Assembly (NCBI GenBank): GCA_041940305.1
Contig: JBGTSJ010000005.1
Coordinates: forward strand, 124,001 to 188,000
Source of the DNA: JBGTSJ01 sp041940305
GTDB taxonomy: Bacteria > Planctomycetota > Planctomycetia > Planctomycetales > Planctomycetaceae
DNA length: 64,000 nt
Direction of reading: 5' to 3'
Shown here: positions 29,514 through 37,702 of the stretch, piece by piece
Position numbering within the stretch: the stretch's first letter is position 1
Layout: the number at the start of each line of letters is the position of its first letter
Made by a program: the position numbers and the translations under genes
Notes under the pieces: generated by a model
Seen by the model: the letters and a program-made list of their open reading frames with translations, nothing else
What the model was told of the DNA's origin: nothing
Database searches by the model: none

Positions 29514-29945
29514 TCAACCACAGCGGGGAGGCCGTTCGGGAAGCAGTCGGAAGCCGGAACGCGACACGCAGCGCGACTCCGGCAACGGCGTGGACAATGC
29601 CGAGTCCGTCTCGCGCAGATCTTCGCTCAGCAGGGCGTAGTCGGCGCCCAGATTGATCAGAGTCGGAGCCGACGGTGCTTCCGGAACGTAGGGGGACTGG
29701 CGGCAGTGCGGGCCGCTGCAACGTTCGGCCGGCACGAAGGGTTCCGGCATCTCTTCCTGGATCGACGCCGCGGCAGTCGATCGGTGGGCCGGCATGGACG
29801 CGGCCTCGTGGAGGAGATAGTCGCCGCAGGAAGCGTATGCCTGACTCGTCAGCCCCGACAGAATCAACGCGGCGCAGCATGCAACCGCGCACCGAGATGG
29901 CGCGATCGGCATCATGATTCGCTGAGCAGATATCGCGGCTTTCAT
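29514..29945 (-). CDS. Small secreted cysteine-containing protein of unknown function
   Basis: A 143-residue frame with an N-terminal signal peptide (CAVACCAALILSGLTSQAYA, cleavage before SCGDYL). The mature part is short and Pro/Ser-rich with several Cys (SCGDYLLHEA, RCSGPHCRQSP, ESRCVSR). No family is recognised. The start is uncertain: ATG at 29945 has GGAG directly adjacent, and ATGs at 29915 and 29912 would also keep the signal peptide. It lies between the cytochrome operon and the Uma2-like gene, all on the minus strand. The signal peptide and Cys pattern support a real exported protein, but evidence is moderate. Confidence 0.5.
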   Translation of the reverse strand: MKAAISAQRIMMPIAPSRCAVACCAALILSGLTSQAYASCGDYLLHEAASMPAHRSTAAASIQEEMPEPFVPAERCSGPHCRQSPYVPEAPSAPTLINLGADYALLSEDLRETDSALSTPLPESRCVSRSGFRLLPERPPRCG

Positions 29946-30049
29946 CTCCAGACATTCTACGGCTCACTGGTCCCATCCGCCATCCCAGGTACGGATCCGC
30001 CGTTCGCAGGACGCGGACGCGGACGCGCAACTCGAATCGGAATCTGATG

Positions 30050-30622
30050 TCAGCGATCCCTCCACCAGTCAGGCTCGTGAAAGAGTTCGGCAACCGGGAC
30101 GCTGAAGCCGGGCAGCCATGGCGCCCCGGAGAGGATGTCGGATTCGGCAAGGGTGGCATGCGAGCAGTCGGGCTCGACGACCTGCGCCGTTTTGAGCGCC
30201 GGATCAATTCCCCAGGCCGCTTTGACGCCGAACCGCCACAGCTCGGCGAGCCGATCGGGAAACTGATCACGCCGGTCCGACGTGGAAAGGACATGTACGA
30301 CCAGCACGGGCACCGCGTCTGTGTACGGATTGTCGGACTCGGCGAACCGGCGGCCCTCCACGAAGTACGAGACGGCCGGGAAACGGATGGTGTCGGGATC
30401 CCGCGCGACGCGGAGGCCGAGGTCAAAGCACGGGTAGCCGTACTCGGTGCGCTGGACGAACTCGGCCAACTGCTTGGAAAGATTGAGCACCACGTTGCCG
30501 TGGTGCAGATCAGGAGCGGAGAGACAGATGGGAATTCCCGCAACGAGTTCGGCCCACTGCCCTCCGTCGGGGAGGTTGTGACGCTCATCGAGAAACTGTT
30601 CCGCCGTGAGCTGTCGGAGCAT
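30050..30622 (-). CDS. Uma2/DUF820-family protein with altered nuclease residues
   Basis: A 190-residue protein with the Uma2 layout: N-terminal MLRQLTAEQFLDE, ELVAGIPICLSAPDLHHG, a G..C.DLGLRVARDPDTIR stretch and a C-terminal WGIDP.LKTAQVVEP segment. The family has a PD-(D/E)XK nuclease fold. Here the expected acidic residue after the Pro reads FPAVSYF, the expected Glu-Val-Leu-Ser reads LVVHVLSTS, and the following Lys is not evident, so metal-dependent cleavage is doubtful. Uma2 proteins are abundant in planctomycetes and cyanobacteria, and their biological role is poorly defined. It stands alone in the minus strand between a small secreted protein and lysS. Confidence 0.75.
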   Translation of the reverse strand: MLRQLTAEQFLDERHNLPDGGQWAELVAGIPICLSAPDLHHGNVVLNLSKQLAEFVQRTEYGYPCFDLGLRVARDPDTIRFPAVSYFVEGRRFAESDNPYTDAVPVLVVHVLSTSDRRDQFPDRLAELWRFGVKAAWGIDPALKTAQVVEPDCSHATLAESDILSGAPWLPGFSVPVAELFHEPDWWRDR

Positions 30623-30877
30623 AGCCGCTCCTGGGGATGATGTCGGAATTGAACAGGAGGAAACTGGGATAACGGAGAGGCGAACGCGCGGACTTCATTC
30701 TACCGCGCTAACGATTCGAAGCAGACTGATATTGCGGTCGCAGAACCATTGAGACCCGTCCGATAACCAGTTCTGCCTCGTGATGAAGGGCTGAATCCAG
30801 CCGAACCTCGGTCAGTCCCTGATGACAGAATCAGATTCCCGGCGCGGACGCCGGTCCGATTCCTCAACTCCGTTCCC

Positions 30878-32449
30878 TCAGCTTTCTCCGGTACAACCTT
30901 CCGGTCGCAGCAGGGGGAAGAAGATCACGTCGCGAATCGTCGGCGAGTTCGTGAGCAGCATGACCAGGCGGTCGATGCCGATGCCCAGCCCGCCCGCGGG
31001 GGGCATGCCCACCTTCAGCGCGCGGATGAAATCGTGATCCATCTTTGCCATCGATTCCTCTTCCGCCAGCCCGGCCAGCTGAGTCTGGAACAGTTCCTCC
31101 TGCAGCCGCGGATCGTTGAGTTCGGTGTAGGCGTTCGCCAGTTCCATCCCATGGACGAACAGCTCGAATCGCTCCGCGACCTCCGGCTGGTTCCGCTTGC
31201 GCTTCGTCAGCGGGCAGATCGAGGCGGGATAATCGATGCAGAACAGGGGCCCCGTGAGCTTGGGTTCGACCAGCTCCTCGAAGAGCTCGCTCACCAGCAC
31301 GTCCCGGTGCGCCGAGTCGATGTTGATTCTGGAAACCGACGCGGGGGACGCCGCCGAGGCCGGCCGGGGGGGTGCAGGAGGAAACACTTCACGGGCTCGG
31401 GCTCGGACGGCGGATTCGTCGAACATGTCAATCCCGACGTGCTCACGGAACAGGTCGGCGTACGTGCGCCGCGGCCAGGGGGGGGTGAGGTCGACGGTCG
31501 CCGCGCCCCACTGCACCACCAGGCGGCCCGGATCGCTCACAGATTCCTGCATCTCGCATCCGGTATCCCTCACGGACCGGGCGGCATTGACGATGACCGC
31601 CTCGGTGAGGTCCATCATCGACTCATAGTCGCCGTACGCCTGGTACACCTCCAGCATCGTGAACTCGGGATTGTGCGTCGCGTCAATCCCCTCGTTGCGG
31701 AACACGCGGCTGAGCTCGAACACGCGTTCGATGCCGCCAACCATCAACCGCTTCAGGTGCAGCTCCAGTGCGATGCGGAGGTAGAGGTCGATGTCGAGCG
31801 CGTTATGGTGCGTGATGAAAGGGCGCGCGGCGGCGCCACCTGCGATCGCGTGAAGGACGGGCGTTTCGACTTCGATGAAACCCCGGCTGCGGAGCGTGTC
31901 GCGGACGGAATCGACGATGCGGCTGCGGAGCAGCAGCTTGTCCCGGACCCCTTCGCTGTAGATGAGGTCGGTGTACCGCTGGCGAAGACGCGTCTCGACG
32001 TCTTCAATCCCGTGCCACTTCTCCGGCGGCTGGGTGAGCGACTTGCAGAGGACGGTCAGCCGTTCGACGAAGATCGAGACTTCGCCCGAGTCCGTCCGCC
32101 GCAGCCGACCGTCGACGCCGATCAGGTCGCCCAGGTCCAGCTGGGACATCAACTCCCATTGCTCGTCGGAAAGATCGCCGCGGGAGAAGAGGAGCTGAAT
32201 CTTGCCCGAGGCGTCGGTGATGTCGAGGAATCGCAGCTTGCCGGCCTTGCGGCGCAGCATGATGCGCCCGGCGACGCGGACCGAATCGCCGCTGACGCCG
32301 CTCTCGGTCGGGCAGCGAGGGCGGACATTCGCGATCGTCGCGTGGTCGTCGAACCGCTGGCCGAACGGATCGTGGCCGAGTTCGACGATCTTCTGCAGCT
32401 TCTCAAGGCGCGCGGCCTCGAAACGGTCGGGCTTTGATGGATGTGGCAT
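30878..32449 (-). CDS. lysS: Lysyl-tRNA synthetase, class II
   Basis: A 523-residue cytoplasmic enzyme that charges tRNA-Lys. It has an N-terminal OB-fold anticodon-binding domain (about residues 50-150, VRVAGRIMLRRKAGKLRFLD) followed by the class II catalytic core: motif 2 in FRNEGIDATHNPEFTMLEVY and motif 3 in GLGIGIDRLVMLLTNSPTIR. A Pro/Ala/Ser-rich insert (about 355-375, VFPPAPPRPASAASPASVSR) interrupts the core and is probably an exposed loop. The start at 32449 fits the family N-terminus (DRFEAARLEKLQKI). No Shine-Dalgarno sequence is seen, and a terminator-like hairpin ends just 22 bases upstream of the ATG. Confidence 0.96.
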   Translation of the reverse strand: MPHPSKPDRFEAARLEKLQKIVELGHDPFGQRFDDHATIANVRPRCPTESGVSGDSVRVAGRIMLRRKAGKLRFLDITDASGKIQLLFSRGDLSDEQWELMSQLDLGDLIGVDGRLRRTDSGEVSIFVERLTVLCKSLTQPPEKWHGIEDVETRLRQRYTDLIYSEGVRDKLLLRSRIVDSVRDTLRSRGFIEVETPVLHAIAGGAAARPFITHHNALDIDLYLRIALELHLKRLMVGGIERVFELSRVFRNEGIDATHNPEFTMLEVYQAYGDYESMMDLTEAVIVNAARSVRDTGCEMQESVSDPGRLVVQWGAATVDLTPPWPRRTYADLFREHVGIDMFDESAVRARAREVFPPAPPRPASAASPASVSRINIDSAHRDVLVSELFEELVEPKLTGPLFCIDYPASICPLTKRKRNQPEVAERFELFVHGMELANAYTELNDPRLQEELFQTQLAGLAEEESMAKMDHDFIRALKVGMPPAGGLGIGIDRLVMLLTNSPTIRDVIFFPLLRPEGCTGES

Positions 32450-32471
32450 GCGCAGACGGAATATTGAAAAA

Positions 32472-32495
32472 GCCCACGGGTTGCAACCCGTGGGC
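32472..32495 (-). terminator. 24-bp perfect palindrome followed by T-run, upstream of lysS
   Basis: The palindrome (12-base arm GCCCACGGGTTG and its complement) is followed on the minus strand by TTTTTC, the form of an intrinsic terminator. It lies between the J-like gene (ends 32662) and lysS (starts 32449) and would stop transcription from the former only 22 bases before the lysS ATG. A weak promoter (TTGCAA, 17 bp, TATTCC) overlaps it. Confidence 0.7.
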
Positions 32496-32661
32496 GGTTG
32501 GACGCAGATGTCCGACGTGTGGTTCGCTCAGACCGGGGTCAGGGACGCCGATCCATCAACCTCAGGATCGGTGCGGCATTCACAGACCATCTCTCATCGG
32601 GGCGTTTGCAACTTCAGTCGAATGAGACCCTGGCCACGCAGGTCGGTCAGTCGGTACCGGC

Positions 32662-33711
32662 CTACTTCCAATACCGCTGGGTCACCCACCAGTACGCGAC
32701 GCCGCCGCCGACCGCTGCCAGCACCACGCTGACGTAGATGTTCATTCCCAGCAGCGGGCCGGAGGCCGGAATCTTCAGCGCGGAATAGAGGATCTGCGGC
32801 AGCATGAAAAAGATGATCGTCCAGCAGATGATGATGTAGCCCAGCTGCTTGCGCTGATGTTGCTCCTCTGCGGAGAGCTGGCTGAACGCCTGCCGCGGAC
32901 CGGAAGGCGTCTTCCTGTTCTTCTGGCCCTCGGCCTGATTTGAGGAGGAGGACTTCTTGACCGCGCCCGACGGGGCGGAGACAGCTTCGTCCCGCATCCC
33001 AGGCGCGTAATACTTGGCAATCGCCTGATTGAGAGCGCGGGGAGTTGAGATGACGGCCCGGACCGGGACGCCGTAACGAAGCTGCAACTCCTCCTCGAGC
33101 TCATGCTCCGGATGGTCCACGCACGCGACGAGGAGCCGCTCGTCGTCGATGAACAACGGGAGAATGGTGTGTTTCTTGACGAGAGCGCGCGGGACCATGT
33201 CGAGGATGTCATCCTCGGGCAGCATGTCGTCGAGCTCCACGTAAGACAGCCCGAGCTGATGCGCGAGGGCCTGGGCCGCCGGCTCGGGACCGACGAGCTT
33301 CATCTGGACGACGGCGTCCCGCTCGGAGAGACCCGTGCGGCGGCTGTAGTCCTCGATCTCCTTCTTCTGGTCGCGGCTGATGTGCGCCTGTTTGACGAGA
33401 ATGTCGAGCAGCGGCATGCGGCCAAACTCGTCCCGCCTGGCCTCAAACTCGCGCCCCAGACTTTCGTCGTAATCACGTTTCCGCTCGGGGTCCGTCAGGC
33501 AGAGCATGGCTTTCGCCATCTCGTTCAGCAGTTCCTGCGACTGCACGGAGTACTGCCCGGTGGCGTACTTGCGGACGTGGGCGTTGAGCTTCTTGTAGTG
33601 GGCGCGGACTTTCTCGGTGTCGTCCTCGAAGCGCACACAGCGCAGCAACTCGTAATGATCCGGCGGACGAGGCCCGTCCGGGATGCCGAGCCATTCCTTA
33701 TAGACGTCCAT
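32662..33711 (-). CDS. J-like domain / GspE-N domain membrane protein
   Basis: The start at 33711 gives MDVYKEWLGIPDGPRPPDHY, an N-terminus typical of a planctomycete domain that resembles a DnaJ J domain (DHYELLRCVRFEDDTEKVRA, then KAMLCLTDPERKRDYDESLG). The HPD tripeptide needed to stimulate Hsp70 is absent: the equivalent loop reads KKLNAHVRKYATG. The middle (about residues 115-245) resembles the N-terminal domain of type II secretion ATPases (MshEN/GspE-N: AAQALAHQLGLSYVELDDM, VPRALVKKHTILPLF). Two C-terminal transmembrane helices follow (about 290-345). The product is 349 residues. It is encoded 150 bp downstream of an Hsp70 homologue on the same strand, suggesting a functional pair. Confidence 0.8.
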   Translation of the reverse strand: MDVYKEWLGIPDGPRPPDHYELLRCVRFEDDTEKVRAHYKKLNAHVRKYATGQYSVQSQELLNEMAKAMLCLTDPERKRDYDESLGREFEARRDEFGRMPLLDILVKQAHISRDQKKEIEDYSRRTGLSERDAVVQMKLVGPEPAAQALAHQLGLSYVELDDMLPEDDILDMVPRALVKKHTILPLFIDDERLLVACVDHPEHELEEELQLRYGVPVRAVISTPRALNQAIAKYYAPGMRDEAVSAPSGAVKKSSSSNQAEGQKNRKTPSGPRQAFSQLSAEEQHQRKQLGYIIICWTIIFFMLPQILYSALKIPASGPLLGMNIYVSVVLAAVGGGVAYWWVTQRYWK

Positions 33712-33861
33712 GAGTGGTGATCGGTCGTCGGTGATCAGTATTGGCGGGGGATTGGGCTCTTCGTTGCGCGCCTGCACACTGGCGGAGGCAATTGGCTCTG
33801 CGCAGCTCTACGGACGCCGGCCGCTGCTCCGACAACCGAGAACCGATAACGGAGCCCCCCC

Positions 33862-35436
33862 TTACTCCACGTGGTAGCTGCTGGCCAAGCTCTCGAACGC
33901 GGAGACGCCCTCGGTATTGAGTCCCTGAGCGCGCTCGATCTCGATCTGGGCCTCCTTATTCCCCGTCAGTTCCTTGGCCCTCGCACTAATGCGGCCGTTC
34001 TTGTCGTACTCGTAGGTCACTTCCACCGGCGAGCCGGCGGGGAGGTTGGGCGGCAGGTTGACGACGCGGAAGTCGCCGATCGTCGTGCACGCATCGGGAT
34101 CCGTCGCGTCCCCCTCGAGAACGCAAATGTGGACCCGCTGCTGGTTCTCCGAATTGGTGACGAACCGCTGCGTCACCGTGTGGGGAACGGAGCTGTTCTT
34201 GGGAATCATGATATGATTGATCTTCCGCGTCCGGTTGCCGGGATCGGAGATCTTGACACCGAGGGAGTGCGAGTTGACGTCCGTGGTATTCACGGCCCGC
34301 AGGCGATTGATCACCGCCCGGGCGAGACGGCTGTCTCCCCCCGTGGCGCGGGCCTCGAGAATCGCTGCGTGAATCGCGGCTCCCTGCGCGACCGCCTCCT
34401 CCGGAATGACGGAGCGGGACGGCTCGCGCCCGGTGACTTCGCGAAGCATCGCTTCGACGACCGGCATGTAGGTCGAACCGCCGACCAGGACGAGCTCATC
34501 GAGCTGGCCCTTCTTCATGCCCGCCTGCTGCATGACGAGCTCGGTCGTATCGCGCGTGCGCTGCATCAGGTCGCCCGTCATGCGCTCGAAATCGCCCCGC
34601 GTGAGCGAGACGGTCAGGCTCTTCCCCTTGTAGTAGCAGTTGATTGGGACCTGGGCCTTCTGGCTCAGCTCACGCTTGGCGTCCTCGCATTCCTGCGTGA
34701 GCGTCATCATCGATTCGGGATCCTCGCGGGGATCCTCGCTGAATTTGCGGTGGAACTGCTCGGCGACGTGATCGACGATGCGGCGGCTCCAGTCGAGACC
34801 GCCGAGCATGACGTCGCCGTCGGTAGCGAGGACGCGGAACGTCGTGCCGGTGTAACGGACGACCGTGACGTCGAACGTCCCCCCGCCCAGGTCATAGACC
34901 AGGATAGTGCGTTCCGTGCTGCTGTCGGTCTTGCCCAGCTCGCCGCGCTGCCAGGCGTAGGCCAGCGTCGCCGCGGTGGGCTCGTTGATGATGTCGATCA
35001 CGTTGAGGCCGGCAATGCGGCCGGCGTCCTGCGTGGCCTTGCGGCGGACGTCGTTGAAGTAGTAAGGGACCGTGACGACGGCGTTGGCGATTGGACCGAC
35101 ACTCTTCTCGGCGTCCTGTTTAAGCTTCTTGAGGATCAGAGCGGAGATGAATTCGGGAGTGAGCTTCTTGTTCTGGTAGACGACGAAGAAGTCCTTGTTC
35201 CCCATCTGCCGTTTGATGGCCTCGACGATGTGGCTGGGGTCCTCCAGCGACATGCGCTCGAATGTCGGGCCGACGATCACCTTCCCGTCGTCCCCCAGCA
35301 GGACGACTGACGGGGTGATCGGCTTGCCGTCGGCGTTGGGAAGAGAAATCGGGCTGCCGTCGGGATCGAGCTGGGCGATCGCCGAGTACGTGGTGCCCAG
35401 GTCAATGCCGACCGTCTGACCTTCCAGAATCTTCAT
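33862..35436 (-). CDS. Hsp70 (DnaK-family) chaperone homologue, short form
   Basis: The ATG at 35436 (GAGG upstream) gives MKILEGQTVGIDLGTTYSAI and a 524-residue protein. The nucleotide-binding domain has the canonical phosphate and adenosine motifs (GIDLGTTYSAIA, VYDLGGGTFDVTVV, ELVLVGGSTYMPVVEAML). The substrate-binding part (about 385-524) is shorter than in DnaK and lacks the full helical lid. The interdomain linker, usually DVLLLDV-like, reads TTDVNSHSLGV, so allosteric coupling may differ. It is not in a dnaK-dnaJ-grpE cluster and no CIRCE element is seen. The adjacent J-like membrane protein may be its partner. Confidence 0.93.
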   Translation of the reverse strand: MKILEGQTVGIDLGTTYSAIAQLDPDGSPISLPNADGKPITPSVVLLGDDGKVIVGPTFERMSLEDPSHIVEAIKRQMGNKDFFVVYQNKKLTPEFISALILKKLKQDAEKSVGPIANAVVTVPYYFNDVRRKATQDAGRIAGLNVIDIINEPTAATLAYAWQRGELGKTDSSTERTILVYDLGGGTFDVTVVRYTGTTFRVLATDGDVMLGGLDWSRRIVDHVAEQFHRKFSEDPREDPESMMTLTQECEDAKRELSQKAQVPINCYYKGKSLTVSLTRGDFERMTGDLMQRTRDTTELVMQQAGMKKGQLDELVLVGGSTYMPVVEAMLREVTGREPSRSVIPEEAVAQGAAIHAAILEARATGGDSRLARAVINRLRAVNTTDVNSHSLGVKISDPGNRTRKINHIMIPKNSSVPHTVTQRFVTNSENQQRVHICVLEGDATDPDACTTIGDFRVVNLPPNLPAGSPVEVTYEYDKNGRISARAKELTGNKEAQIEIERAQGLNTEGVSAFESLASSYHVE

Positions 35437-35772
35437 CGTCAGTGAACCTCGATTGATGCGCGTCCGGATTCGCTGCGACGCGGCGCAGGCGTCGGCAGAC
35501 CCGCAGTGATACTGTTCGCGGGCGGAGAGCTGCATGCGTCCCCGCCGCGGGTGGACTTGCCTGAAGAGGGTGTCATTCTGACGGTGGGGGGGAGGGGAAT
35601 CAAGCGCCCTGCTGGAAAGGGGGGCCGGCAGCGGTCAGCGCAGGCGTTCTCGAAAAGCTCTCAACCGGCGCAGAAGAATGGCCGCCGCGGCTTCGACAGT
35701 CAGACTGCCGGGAGCCGGGCGGCCAGTTCGATCGATCGCTGTCAGAGCTTCGCTCCGACGAGATGGGGAGGC
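35437..35772. other. Intergenic region upstream of the Hsp70 gene
   Basis: This 336-bp region holds the promoter for the Hsp70 gene (minus strand) and the 3' flank of the His/Tyr-rich protein gene. No CIRCE inverted repeat, coding frame of good quality or strong hairpin is seen. Confidence 0.4.
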
Positions 35773-36093
35773 CTACCACCAGTGGACCGAACCGTAGGGC
35801 GTGTGAAGGCCGTAAGATCCGTAGTACCCGCCTCCATAGTACGGATAGCTGTTGTAGTACCCGTACGGACGGTAGTGGTAGTGGTTGTGACCGTACCATC
35901 CACGATGGCGATAGTGATTGTGCCCGCGGTTCCAACCGCGGTTGCCGTGATAATGTCCGTGATTCCAGCCGCGGTTGCCGTGACGGTGACCACGGTGCCG
36001 ATGCCGACCATCGGCATCGGCGGCCATTGGCATGGACGCCAGCGCGACGGCCGGAATGCATGCCAGGGCGATATTTCGGAGATAACGCAACAT
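35773..36093 (-). CDS. Secreted His/Gly/Tyr-rich low-complexity protein
   Basis: A 106-residue protein with a signal peptide (MLRYLRNIALACIPAVALAS, cleavage near MPMAADAD) and a mature part made almost wholly of His, Gly, Tyr, Arg, Asn and Trp. A repeat of the type HGNRGWNHGHY / HGNRGWNRGHNH is followed by Tyr/Gly-rich sequence (YGYYNSYPYYGGGYYGSYG) and the end GSVHWW. AAAGGAG precedes the ATG at good spacing. Clustered His could bind transition metals and Tyr could crosslink, but neither is shown. It is the distal member of a run of small envelope proteins at 35.8-39.8 kb. Confidence 0.75.
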   Translation of the reverse strand: MLRYLRNIALACIPAVALASMPMAADADGRHRHRGHRHGNRGWNHGHYHGNRGWNRGHNHYRHRGWYGHNHYHYRPYGYYNSYPYYGGGYYGSYGLHTPYGSVHWW

Positions 36094-36159
36094 GGTGCGC
36101 TCCTTTCACAGTCAAGTCATTCGTTCCACGCCGCCTCATTGAAGGGGCAGGGCGGGTGA

Positions 36160-36504
36160 TCATCGCCGGAGATCCGTCTCCGGGGGTGAGTCGGCAACAA
36201 TGTTCCTGCGGGCTGACACGTCGATGGCGATGGGAAATCTCCCGTCGCCGGCGCCTGCCGTCACGGACGCCTGATCGCCCGGACGCAGTTCCGTCACTTC
36301 TACAGGCTTGCCATCCAGTGTGACCTTCGTCGAACTCGTGACGACGAAGGTGACAAGTTCGGTGCTCATGGACACGACGACTTCCGTCGCCGATGCGTCA
36401 TGCAACTCGCCGATATACATCGTTCCGGCGGGCGCATCCGCAAAGATTGAAAACCATGCGACACTCCCGATTGCAAGTCCCGATACCGCTTTGAGGGCGA
36501 ACAT
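36160..36504 (-). CDS. Small secreted protein of unknown function
   Basis: The start at 36504 has a near-perfect GGAGGTG Shine-Dalgarno 7 bases upstream, deciding against a longer frame. The 114-residue product begins with a signal peptide (MFALKAVSGLAIGSVAWFSI, cleavage near FADAPAG). The mature part is a small beta-rich domain (GTMYIGELHDASATEVVVSM, TFVVTSSTKVTLDGKPVEV, ELRPGDQASVTAGAG), similar to short periplasmic beta-barrel/OB-like domains in which a charged loop follows LRPGD. It is preceded by a hairpin-forming leader and a sigma-54-like element at 36582-36597. Confidence 0.7.
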   Translation of the reverse strand: MFALKAVSGLAIGSVAWFSIFADAPAGTMYIGELHDASATEVVVSMSTELVTFVVTSSTKVTLDGKPVEVTELRPGDQASVTAGAGDGRFPIAIDVSARRNIVADSPPETDLRR

Positions 36505-36581
36505 CTGCGACACCTCCTGGAAGAGACCCGACAGTCGGACCAATCCAGGAGGTCGCAAGCTGCGTTCCCAAGGGGAAAACT

Positions 36582-36597
36582 TGCGACGTGCTTGCCG
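36582..36597 (-). promoter_or_regulatory. Sigma-54-like -24/-12 element
   Basis: On the minus strand the sequence is CGGCAAGCACGTCGCA, with GG and GC at the spacing required by the sigma-54 consensus TGGCAC-N5-TTGCA. It would give a transcript start near 36570 and a leader of about 66 bases for the gene starting at 36504. Within that leader GTCGCAAG/CTTGCGAC arms can pair. Confidence 0.4.
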
Positions 36598-36727
36598 ATC
36601 GACCGGGCCTATGCCGCTCTGCCGCAAGCATTTAGCCCTCCGGCGGACCGGACTGAGCGCGTCTCGCAGTGGGTTGCTTGCAACCGCCGTGTTCGGTTAC
36701 CGAGCAAATGTCCACAGGCAGACTCAA

Positions 36728-37669
36728 TCAGTCGTCCTCGGACAATCGAGGAAACGAAGGCCACGTATCAGTGCGGCGCCCGTGTCGTCTTCGTCGATTG
36801 TGGACGTGCAGGGAGTCGGGGCAGGCATCTGCGAACCGCGCGGCGACGACGGTAATGTTGTCCCGTCCGTCCCCCTTTCTCGACGCGTCAATCAGGCACG
36901 AAACGGCGTCGTCCAATGTCTGTTCCTGATGCATTATTCGTGTGAGGTCGGCCTCAGACAATCCCCTCATCAGGCCGTCCGTGCACAGCAGCACCGCGTC
37001 GCCGGCTTGAAGCTCGCAGGAAGAAAGCTCCGGATGCAGGCTGCGCCCGTCGCCCCCGATGACGTTCCACAGCACATGCTCCCAGCGAGACGCCTGCGTC
37101 GCTTCCGCTTGACCTCGGGCTGCGCCCAACTGCTGCGCGAGCGTGTGATCCGTCGTCAGTTGGCGAGCGCGGCCTTGGCGTATGAGGTAGGCCCTGCTGT
37201 CGCCGGCGTGCACGATCTGCAGCCGTGGCCAGGCGATGCAGGCGAGCGTGAGTGTGGTCCCCATGCCCCGATATTGAGGATGGACGCGGACGTGAGCCCC
37301 GATGGCGGACTGACAATCCTCAACCACGCAATTGAGTCTTTCCGTTAGATCGTCGACTCGGGCAGGAAGGCCGAATGATTCCAGTTCGTGAACGATCGTT
37401 TCAATGACCAGTTGGCTGGCCAGTGCGCCCCCGGCCTGACCACCCATGCCGTCCGCCACTGCGAGCAGATGCCGCGACGGCCCCGCCGCAGATGCGCAAA
37501 GTGACTGCACACTGGAATCGGCGATGTCCAACCGGGGTCGGAGGGTCGCAATCAGGAATTGATCCTGATTGGACTCGCGGCCACCGATGTCCGTGCGCCC
37601 ACAGGTTTCGACGACGACCTGCGCGGCATTCCGACCGCGGTCACGATGCGTGGGGATGGGACGAATCAT
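36728..37669 (-). CDS. PP2C-family protein serine/threonine phosphatase
   Basis: A 313-residue soluble enzyme with the PP2C metal-binding motifs in order: RESNQDQF, VADGMGGQAGG, GMGTTLTLA, VHAGDSRAYLIRQG, LCTDGLMRGLSE and GRDNITVVAARF. It should remove phosphate from Ser/Thr residues, countering Hanks-type kinases; none is encoded in the window. The C-terminal 30 residues are basic and His/Arg-rich (NRRRRHGRRTDTW). Its start is 33 bp after the stop of the GlsB-like gene, so the two are likely one operon. It is the only obvious enzyme in the small-envelope-protein cluster. Confidence 0.93.
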   Translation of the reverse strand: MIRPIPTHRDRGRNAAQVVVETCGRTDIGGRESNQDQFLIATLRPRLDIADSSVQSLCASAAGPSRHLLAVADGMGGQAGGALASQLVIETIVHELESFGLPARVDDLTERLNCVVEDCQSAIGAHVRVHPQYRGMGTTLTLACIAWPRLQIVHAGDSRAYLIRQGRARQLTTDHTLAQQLGAARGQAEATQASRWEHVLWNVIGGDGRSLHPELSSCELQAGDAVLLCTDGLMRGLSEADLTRIMHQEQTLDDAVSCLIDASRKGDGRDNITVVAARFADACPDSLHVHNRRRRHGRRTDTWPSFPRLSEDD

Positions 37670-37702
37670 AGTGCATGCCCGGCGTGTGCAGCGTGCGTTT
37701 GA

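Noticed and set aside
29509..30588. A 359-residue minus-strand frame overlapping the Uma2-like gene and the small secreted protein
   Set aside because: It is in another register, Ser/Arg/Pro-rich and without motif, while the overlapped frames show family and signal-peptide features.
32450..32661. A T-box or similar riboswitch upstream of lysS
   Set aside because: No T-box consensus or specifier structure is visible; only the single palindrome with T-run is present.
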